Source of the DNA: Platynereis dumerilii
Lineage: Eukaryota; Annelida; Polychaeta; Phyllodocida; Nereididae
Assembly (NCBI GenBank): GCA_026936325.1
Contig: JAPTHN010000150.1
Span: 372,001 to 436,000, forward strand
Direction of reading: 5' to 3'
Length of the DNA stretch: 64,000 nucleotides
Positions 56,001-64,000 of the stretch are shown here, one piece after another (the stretch's first letter is position 1; each line of letters opens with the position of its first letter). The translations under genes were made by a program, and so were the position numbers. The notes below the pieces were generated by a model. It did no database searches and was not told where the DNA came from. It saw only the letters and a list, made by a program, of their open reading frames with translations.

Positions 56001-56900
56001 AGCAAACATTGAAGTTATGCAGGCAGCTTTAGTCTCTAAAAACAGGGCTTGAAAATTATAGTTTCTTCTGGTCAGAATTTATACATTTGTTATGAAATAG
56101 ATAGATTTGAAAGTATTCAAGATGTTAAACATTAATTTTGATTTATCCTATTACCTGCGATGAAAATTTTTCTCGAAATAAACCCGATACAAGGTTAACA
56201 AATTGAAGCTCCCTTGAAAGATGTCCAACTGGAATTGTGCCCTTCAAGGTCTACTAAAATATTTGTTTACCCGGATCTTTGAAACCCGACTATGATCAGA
56301 CCCTTAACAGAACAGACCAAGCCACTAACCGCTGAAGCACACGGCATGAAAAAATTCTTATCAGACTAAGTATAAAGTTACAGAAAAGTTCAACATTAAC
56401 AGGTTTTTCTCTTCATAAACCTGCTTGCATATAGAATTTTCTGTTTTGCTTTATCACCGACTTGTAAAATTTAATGAGCCACAGACAAAATTACATCAAG
56501 CGTATTATCCCATTATCATATACAGTTTCATGTCTTTCATGAGGAGCAAGAAAGAAATGTCATGCCATCCCCTTCAGATTTTCATAGAGTAGACTGGAGA
56601 AATCCTTATCGGAGAAACAGGCATAATCAGTCACCAAATACTATAATATATGCGATGAATATTAGCAAGAACACAAAGATAAAGGTGCCTAATACATCAC
56701 GCATAGACAAAGTTCCAATTGGAAGAAACAGCCATCACAGAGATGACCTTCCACCTAACTGCCGCTGGACATTGCCCATAATGCCAATTATTGGTAGCAC
56801 AAAATCAATTTTATGGTCACGTTCATGAGTGTCTGTCCCGAAAATAGCATTCCTGTACATTGCTGTTTTCCAGCCAAGCAGCAGTTTGGACCTTACGCAA
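53052..56900 (+). repeat. Macrorepeat family B, unit after the Ngaro element
   Basis: It starts with GAGTAACATAAGAATCACAG and runs to the next equivalent block near 56,895 (TTACGCAAAATTCAGAATAA), about 3.85 kb. It contains a tRNA-derived SINE (53,281) and two copies of a sub-block with AACTCGAG, GCTAATTTCCC and AGCTGACTGGGAGCTTAGCT (near 54,410-54,570 and 55,330-55,475). No gene is supported; open frames such as 55,550-55,906 carry no domain. Confidence 0.65.
53281..53530 (+). mobile_element. tRNA-derived SINE, copy 1 of 4
   Basis: After a G run comes TAAGCTCAGTTGGTAGCTC (A-box-like) and, about 30 bases on, AGGTCCCGGATTCAATTCCC (B-box-like). The body contains GTCACTGAGTGCATAAATAC and GCAGACCATAATCAGGCTC. 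The copies share flanking sequence on both sides, so the SINE has spread mainly as part of the long unit. Confidence 0.65.
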
Positions 56901-57124
56901 AATTCAGAATAACACAAGATTCATATATCATAATTTAGAGATGGAACAATTTTAAAGCACATTTACATATACAGAAGTTGTGTTAATCTGCTTTTATGGC
57001 CAATTTCCTCAATATAAGACAAGCTATTTCTCTATAGTCTGAGATATACATTAAAGTTCCCACTCTAGATAACTTAACAACATTAATTCTGGGAAAGAGT
57101 AAAACAGTTTTTTTTTTGCAACTT

Positions 57125-57390
57125 GGGGGGGGGGAGGGTAAGCTCAGTTGGTAGCTTGAAAGACTTTCAATCATTGGGTCCCGGATTAGATTCCCTCTCT
57201 GGACTGCCGGTCACCTTGACTTATTTTAAAAAGCAATAACAAAATTTTCCTTAGCCTCACTGCTATGTTCTCTTCAGGTTGTCACTGAGTGCATAAATAC
57301 AGGACACAAAGCACCATTCATCCACAAATTTTTCTTCTAGTTGCCCACAGATCACAATCAGTATCAAATCTAAAGTGGTACATGATACAT
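57125..57390 (+). mobile_element. tRNA-derived SINE, copy 2 of 4
   Basis: G run, TAAGCTCAGTTGGTAGCTTG, then GGTCCCGGATTAGATTCCC and the common body with GCATAAATACAGGACACAAA. Confidence 0.65.
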
Positions 57391-59639
57391 CAACAGTTTT
57401 AGTGCTCTCATCAAGTTAACTGCCCTTCGAGTACCCTCAAGGACCACTTGTTTCTAAATGATGTTTAAACTGTTTCAAGTGATAAACAAGGAAGATAAAA
57501 TCACAATTACTCTCGTAAAATTGCTCTTTGCATGTCTTCACAGTTACTGAAGCCATTTGACGCTGTTTGTAGGCAATAGTTTTTTTCAGTTTCCGTAGTG
57601 ACTTGATTATTTTTTCATACCTTCGAAACATAATTGTTTCCGTGTATTTCAGATATTCTAACCATATATCTTATGTTGGCTTACCTAGAGAGAATTTAAT
57701 ATGATACATGTTCTAAAAGATTAAGCTTTGTATCAATCTCGTTGTCTTTTTAATGTGCTTGTTGAGCTGTTTTTTCTTTTTGTGATATGCATGTGAGATT
57801 AGTTGTGTTATACATTTATACTGTCTTAGAAAATGTCATAATGTTGATTGTTGTATACGTGATGAATAACAGAGTGATGAATAAAATATCTGTTATGTCT
57901 TAACATGAGATGTCAATGAGAGTAAGTAAATGTAAATAAGTCTTGTATATGTCTACTCCTGTGACAATAAGAGATTGGTTCAATTCAACTAAGATGACCG
58001 CTATACATGCATCTACATCTCTACAGCAACACAAAGGCAGTAACTCGAGTTTCAACCCTCATTACCAGATAAGCAGAATGATTACTGGTGCTGGAAGTTT
58101 TGCTAATTTCCCAGGAGCTCTGAGTGAGCCCTCTGTATGCTTAGTGGGAGCTTTATGTTAGCTCACTCAGAGCTTACTTAGAGCTGACTGGGAGCTTAGC
58201 TCTCTAGAATCAACAGGCAATTAGATGGTAATAGCTGCCTCCTGGATATTTGCTATATTTGCAGAAGACTCTATCAGAACAATATACAAGATGTAATTGA
58301 TGTATCAAGACAAAACATTATAAAAGTGAATTCACATTGTCTGAAAGAATACAATTTAGCTGTTCTGTGATTCAAAATTTAACACATTCATCCCATGTGA
58401 TGGACATTATGCCTCAAATGAACACTGCACATCCTTTTAAAAGAACCACTTATGTGTTATCAGATGCACTGAAAAACTGACTTTTGAATTAGTCTTGGTG
58501 TCTTTTCATTGTGCACATTCGTCTGTTCGGCTGTTTGTCAGTCAACTTTCTCTTTTCACAACCATTTTCACATTTGAAGACATTCAGCCTGAATGGTTTT
58601 TTTCTGGGAAATGTATTCTAGACAAAGGTAACATCAATAACTAACATCACTTTCCCAATAGAATATGTATCCTGGAAAATCCACACATTCAGACTGAATG
58701 TCGACAGCTATGAAGAAGAAGATAAAATTTTTACTAAAGTTGGAGGTGATAAACAATAAAACAGTAACACAAGCTATGTTTAGCTTTTTCCCCCGACAAA
58801 AGAAGATAGCTGTAATGTGTACATGTGAGGCTGGTTGTAATTAAATACCAGCTAAGAAAATTTCTCAATACTTATTGTTGTATACATGAATAACAATAAA
58901 TATCTGTTACCTGGTAATATGAGATGTCAGTGAGAGCTGGTAGATGTAAGACTTGCAGTCATGAATGCCAAATGCTAGCATCTACACCTGTGGCAATTAG
59001 ACATTGGTTCAACTAAGATGACCATCACATTAACTGCTGTAACACAAAGGCAGTAACTCGAGTTTCAACCCTCGTTACCAGATAAGCAGAATAATTACTG
59101 GTGCTGGAAGTATTGCTAATTTCCCAGGAGTTCTGAGTGAGCACAATGTATGCTTAGTAGGAGCTTTATGTTAGCCGAAGGAGAGCTTACTTGGAGTTGA
59201 CTGGGAGCTTAGCTCTCGAATCAACAGGCAATTAGATGGTAATAAGCTGCCTCCTGGATATTCACTTTATTTGCAGAAGACTCTATCAGAACAGTATAGT
59301 AAGATGTAATGGATGTATCAAGACAAAACATTTTACATTTGAATGTACATTGTCTGGAAGAGTACGATTTGCAGTGTTTACTTACATACAATGCCATCAA
59401 TTATTGAATTTTTCACCCCAAGATCATTATAGAGTGTCTGTGTACCAACACCAGACCAGTTTCAGTCAAAAATCATGCCTCTAGTCTCTTGGGATACCTT
59501 TTTTGTCAACCGCGGGACTTCAAACTGAAGAAATTACAAACAATTGTAAATTAAATTGGGGAAAGCAATGGAAATAGGTTTGTATTGCAATAATCTTTAG
59601 TTATAATAGTTTTCCAAGTGTCAGTTTTGTGAAAAACTG

Positions 59640-59745
59640 ATCTCTGATCTCGCTCTCTCTCCCATCTCATCAATCACCCTCATGAGCACCAAGTACTGGA
59701 CTTAGAGGGCTGCACTAACCATATATATATATATATCTATCTGTA
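59640..59745 (+). mobile_element. SINE 3' tail
   Basis: CATCTCATCAATCACCCTC with GGACTTAGAGGGCTGCACTA and an AT run; the head is absent. Same tail family as 37,905-38,243. Confidence 0.55.
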
Positions 59746-60894
59746 GACTCAAACAGCCAAATGTAGGCACTCATCCTTCTTGTAACTATTTTTAAGAATT
59801 TATGCTATTAATATGTTAAGCTGTAAAATCAGAAAATTTCAGAATAATTATTGTGGCCCCATTCCCTGTTTTCTTTTTTTAAACTGGGCATTAGCATGAA
59901 ATATTTCATGTCTGGGTGAAACATTTTATTCAATTTTCAACTTCATATTCATCTTGTCAACAATAACTTTGCAACTTTACATCAAAGTTTCAAAGCATTT
60001 CAAACTCTTGCATGTCAAAGTTTAAATTTTTCCCTTAAAATTTTGTTAAATTATCCAAAGGTCCTGAATCAACTTGTTGTATTGTGCAATTTCATGCCTT
60101 GTGGAGAATGTGGACACTGTTGTCGTGAGGCTGCATGTTGAATTCAAATCACACATTAAATTTGGAATAACACAGAACTTATTTAAACAAGTATTGAAGG
60201 AAAATTTCAGCTAACACAATTATGTAGACATAGGTTGCAGTAAATGTCTTTCAGTAATGTATCTATAAATCAGACTACATATTTTTAAAGTTTTTGAGGG
60301 AAATATGACACTTTTATTTGCTCATTTTACAAGCATGATTCATGACACTCATGAATGAATCTTAATGAGGGTTTTCTCACAATGTCATATTAAAAATTTA
60401 TTTTCTGTATTATCCATATAAGACAAACATGTGACATGCATTGGGCCTGATGCATCAAACACAGACATAGAAGAAACAGCCATCACAGAAATGACCTCCC
60501 ACCTGACTGCCGCTGGACATTGTCAATAATGCCAATTACTGGTATTACAAGATGAATTTTATGGTCACCTTCAGAAGCATCTATCTTTCCAGAAAATAGC
60601 ATTTCAGTACATTGCTATTTTCCAGCCAAGTAGGAGTTTGGACCTCACGAAAAACTCAGAGTAATAACATTAGAATCACAGTGATTATTTAGATATTGAA
60701 CAAAGATACTTTTGAATCACATTATCATGTAGACATACGTTGCAGTGTAGATCTACTGCTTTTTTGTTCAATTTCCATCAAATCAGACCAGCTATTTCTA
60801 TATGGTCTGAGGTACACATTAAAGATCCCACTCTAGATAACTTTACAACATTAATTCTGGGAAGGAGTAAAACAATTTTTTTTTCAACTTGACT

Positions 60895-61140
60895 GGGGGG
60901 GGGGGGGTAAACTCAGTTGGTAGCTCAGCGGTCTTTCAATCGTCAGGTCCCAGATTCGATTCTCACTCTTGAAAGGCAATATCAAACATTTCCTTTGCCT
61001 CATTGCTTTATCCTCCTCTTGTTGTCATTAGCCGACTGAGTGCATAAATACAGGACACAGAGCACCCTCCAATCATCCACACATTTTGCGTCCCCACAGA
61101 CCACAATCAAGCTCAAATCTGAAGTGGTACATGGTACATC
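60895..61140 (+). mobile_element. tRNA-derived SINE, copy 3 of 4
   Basis: G run, TAAACTCAGTTGGTAGCTCA, AGGTCCCAGATTCGATTCTC and the shared body with GCATAAATACAGGACACAGA. Confidence 0.65.
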
Positions 61141-62261
61141 AACAGTTTTAGTGCTCTCATCAAGTTAACTGCCTTTCAAGTACATCTCAAGAACCACTTG
61201 TTTCAGTTTGTGTACAGACTTGATTATTTTTTTATATACCTTGCCAACATTATTTGTTCCGCACTTCAGATATTCTAATCATATATTTTATTTTGGCTGA
61301 CCTACAGGGCATTTAATCTGATGTGTTGAAAGATTTAAAAAGTTTTTTAATGTATCAATCTTGTTGTCTTTTAATGTGCTTTTGGAGCTGTTTGTCTTTC
61401 TATAATGAGCATGAGAGGCTGGTGGTGATATAAATTTATAAATTTATACAGTCTCAGAAAATTTCATAATGCTGATTGTTGTATACATGATGAATAAAAT
61501 ATAGGCCTATGTTACCTGTTAACATGAGATGTCAACGAGAGCAAGTAGATACAAGTCGTGTAAGTCTATTCCTGTGCCAATGAGATTGGTTCAACTAAGA
61601 TGACCGCTATACATGCATCTACATCTCTACTGCAACACAAAGGCAGTAACTCGAGTTTCAACCCTCATTACCAGATAAGCAGAATAATTACTGGTGCTGG
61701 AAGTTTTGCTAATTTCCCAGGAGCTCCAAGTGAGCACACTGTATCCTTAGTGGGAGCCTTATGTTAGCCGAAGGAGAGCTTACTTGGAGCTGACTGGGAG
61801 CTTAGCTATCTGGAATCAACAGGCAATCAGATGGTAATAAGCTGCCTCCTGGATATTCGCTATATTCGCAGAAGACTCTATCAGAACAATATACAAGATG
61901 TAATTGATTTATCACGACGAAGCATTTTACATTTGAATGTACATTGTCTGGAAGAGTACAATTTGCAGTGTTTACTTACATACAATGCCATCAATTATTG
62001 AATTTTTCACCCCAAGATCATTATAGAGTTTCTGTGTACCAACACCAGACTAGTTTCAGTCAAAAATCATGCCTCTAGTGTCTTGGGATACTTTTTTTTT
62101 CAACCGCGGGACTTCAAAATGAAGAAATTACAAAAAAATTATAGGAGGTGTTATTGAGGGCATTTAAACTAAATAAAATTGGGGAAAACAATGGAAATAG
62201 GTTTTTATTGCAATAATTTTTAGTTATGATAGTTTTCCAAGTGTCAGTTTTGTATAAGTCT

Positions 62262-62345
62262 GATCTCTGATCTCTCTCTCCCATCAACCCTCATGAGCAC
62301 CAAGGACTGGATTTAGAGGATTGCACTAACCATATATAAATATCT
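62262..62345 (+). mobile_element. SINE 3' tail
   Basis: ATCAACCCTCATGAGCACCA with GGATTTAGAGGATTGCACTA. It is a more eroded member of the tail family and part of the duplicated 2.6-kb unit. Confidence 0.5.
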
Positions 62346-63240
62346 ATCTGTAGACTCAAACAGCCAAATGTAAGAGTCATCCTTCTTGTAACTATTTTTA
62401 AGAATTTATGCTATTAATATCTTTAGCTGAGTTCACGGAAATCAGAATATTTCAGAATAATAATTATGGCCTCATTCCTTGTTTTCTTTTTTCAATATTA
62501 AATGTTGCATTAGCATGAAATATTTCATGTCTGGGTGAAACATTTTATTTGATTTTCAACTTCATATTCATGTTGTCAGCAATAACTTTGCAACTTTGAA
62601 TCAAAGTTTCAAAGCATTTCAAACTCTTGCATGTCACAGTTTTAAATGATCGTCCTAAGATTTGTTAAATTATCCAAAGGTCCTGAATCAACTAGTTGTA
62701 TTGTGCAATTTCATTCCTTGTAGGCACTGTTGTCATGAGGCTGTTTGTTATGTTCAAATCTCACACCGAATTCAGAATAACCCAGCATTTATTTAGTATT
62801 GACGAAGGAAAATATCTAAGACTCAAGTATGTAGACTTCGGTAGTAGTAAATGTTTTTCTGTAAATGTATCCATAAATCAGACTACATATTGAGATTTTA
62901 AATCTATCCTTGAGGGAAATATAACACTTATTTGTTCATCGAATCAGTGCTTTCTTGCAATACCGTTGTCATGTTTATTCAACATTTGATTTAATTTCTG
63001 TATTATTCATATAGGGCAATAAACATAGACATGCATAGGCCTAATGCATCACACAAAAACATAGTCCCTATTGGGAAGAAGCAGCCATAACAGAAATGAC
63101 CTCTCACCTAACTGCCACTGGACATTGCCCATAATACCAATTACTGGTAATGCAAAATCAATTCTATGGACATGTTCATGAGCGTCAGTCCAGAAAATGG
63201 CAGTTCAGTACATTGCTATTTACCAGCCAAGCAGGAGATT

Positions 63241-63290
63241 GGACCTCACGAACAATTCAGAGTAACATAAGAATCACAGTCATTATTTAG
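63241..63290 (+). other. Uninterrupted target equivalent to the Ngaro insertion site
   Basis: Here GGACCTCACGAACAATTCA runs straight into GAGTAACATAAGAATCACAG. At the Ngaro locus the first phrase ends at 47,499 and the second begins at 53,052-53,053, with the element between them. This related unit therefore shows the pre-insertion arrangement. Confidence 0.9.
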
Positions 63291-64000
63291 ATATTGAACA
63301 AAGATACTTTTGAATCACATTATCAGATAGACATAAGTTGTGCGGATCTACTGCTTTATGTTCCATTTCCTTCATATCAGGCCAGCTATTTGTCTATGGT
63401 CTGGGGTATACATTGAAGCTCCCACTCTAGATAATTTTACTACCTACATTAATTCTGGGAAAGAGTAAAACAGTTGTTTTTTTTTTCAAATTAGGAGAAG
63501 GGAGGGTAAGCTCAGTTGGTAGCTCAACGGTCATTCAATCATTAGGTCCCGGATTCAACTCCCGTTCTGGCCTGGTCGCCAGAACTTATTTTTTGAAACA
63601 ATAAGGTACATAAATTTGCCTCATTGCTATGTTCTCTTATTGTTTTCATTAGCCTACAGATTGCATAAATACAGGACAAAAAGCCTCAATCATCCACCGA
63701 TTGTATTCCTAGCTCTCCACAGACCACAATCAGGATCAAATCTGAAGTAGCACATGATACATCAACTGTTTTAGTACCCTAATCAAGTTAACAGTCTTTC
63801 AAGTACCCTCAAGAACCACTTGCTTCTAAATGATGTTTAAACTGTTTCAAGTGATAAACAAGGAAGATAGAATCACAATTACTCTTGTAAAATTGCTCTT
63901 TGCTTGTCTTCACAGTTACTGTAGCCATTTGACGCTGTTTGTAGGCAATCGTTTTTTTTCAATTTCCGTAGTGACTTGATTATTTTTTCATACTTTCGAA
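63255..64000 (+). repeat. Macrorepeat family B, start of a further unit
   Basis: It continues with the same order as 53,060-53,740 and is cut by the window end. It includes the fourth SINE copy. Confidence 0.65.
63495..63755 (+). mobile_element. tRNA-derived SINE, copy 4 of 4
   Basis: GGGAGGGTAAGCTCAGTTGG, TAGCTCAACGG, AGGTCCCGGATTCAACTCCC and the shared body with GCATAAATACAGGACAAAAA. Confidence 0.65.

Larger units (their letters stand above)
56901..60655 (+). repeat. Macrorepeat family B, next unit
   Basis: About 3.75 kb, from the AATAACACAAGATTC block to the CTCAGAGTAATAACATTAG block. It repeats the SINE (57,125), the AGCTGACTGGGAGCTTAGCT sub-block twice (about 58,182 and 59,196) and the ATTTCATGTCTGGGTGAAA block (59,908). 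No gene is supported. Confidence 0.65.
60656..63254 (+). repeat. Macrorepeat family B, 2.6-kb unit
   Basis: Blocks at 59,318-60,655 are repeated about 2,600 bases later, for example TTCACCCCAAGATCATTATA (59,409 and 62,006) and the SINE G run (60,895 and about 63,495). This unit is shorter than its neighbours because it has only one AGCTGACTGGGAGCTTAGCT sub-block. No gene is supported. Confidence 0.65.

Overview
The window looks like repeat-rich, gene-poor nuclear DNA of an animal, most likely a marine deuterostome and possibly an echinoderm. The grounds are an L2-type LINE, a Ngaro-type tyrosine-recombinase retrotransposon carrying an SGNH hydrolase, tRNA-derived SINEs, CTAT microsatellites, AT-rich composition and recurring AGGCCTA words. 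The species assignment is inference. I found no convincing host protein gene, rRNA gene or functional tRNA; nearly every base can be placed in a repeat, a transposon or a degenerate copy of one.

Region 1 (1-27,100) is a run of diverged long repeat units (family A), recognised by shared landmarks in the same order. A complete L2-like LINE with an open 1033-aa reading frame sits in it at about 2,957-7,590 on the minus strand. On top of the old array lies a very recent tandem duplication: 8,597-14,380 is repeated almost without change as 14,381-20,164 (period 5,784 bp). Each copy carries the same 1,027-bp foldback transposon flanked by ACT. Smaller TIR/foldback elements lie at 8,115-8,307, 22,547-23,341 and 23,781-23,988.

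Region 2 (27,100-36,300) holds a short stretch with nothing recognisable and then a satellite array. Its core is about 7.6 copies of a 723-bp unit (30,560-36,036), flanked by older, diverged copies, with a long CTAT tract and a possible hAT terminus inside the older part.

Region 3 (36,300-64,000) is a second family of diverged long repeats (family B, units about 2.6-3.9 kb) mixed with SINE pieces. A non-autonomous piggyBac-like element (43,929-45,368, TTAA on both sides) and a nearly whole Ngaro element (47,499-53,051, minus strand) have inserted into it. The Ngaro element shows the textbook A1-coding-B1-A2-B2 split direct repeats and encodes gag-like, RT/RNase H, tyrosine recombinase and SGNH hydrolase parts. 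A related unit at 63,241-63,290 preserves the uninterrupted target, so the insertion point can be read nearly to the base and shows no target duplication.

Nothing here works as a host pathway. The coding sequences serve only the retrotransposons, and the story of the window is layered amplification: old macrorepeats, then transposon insertions, then recent tandem duplication and satellite homogenisation. All comparisons were done by eye, so percentages and borders of diverged repeats are approximate.
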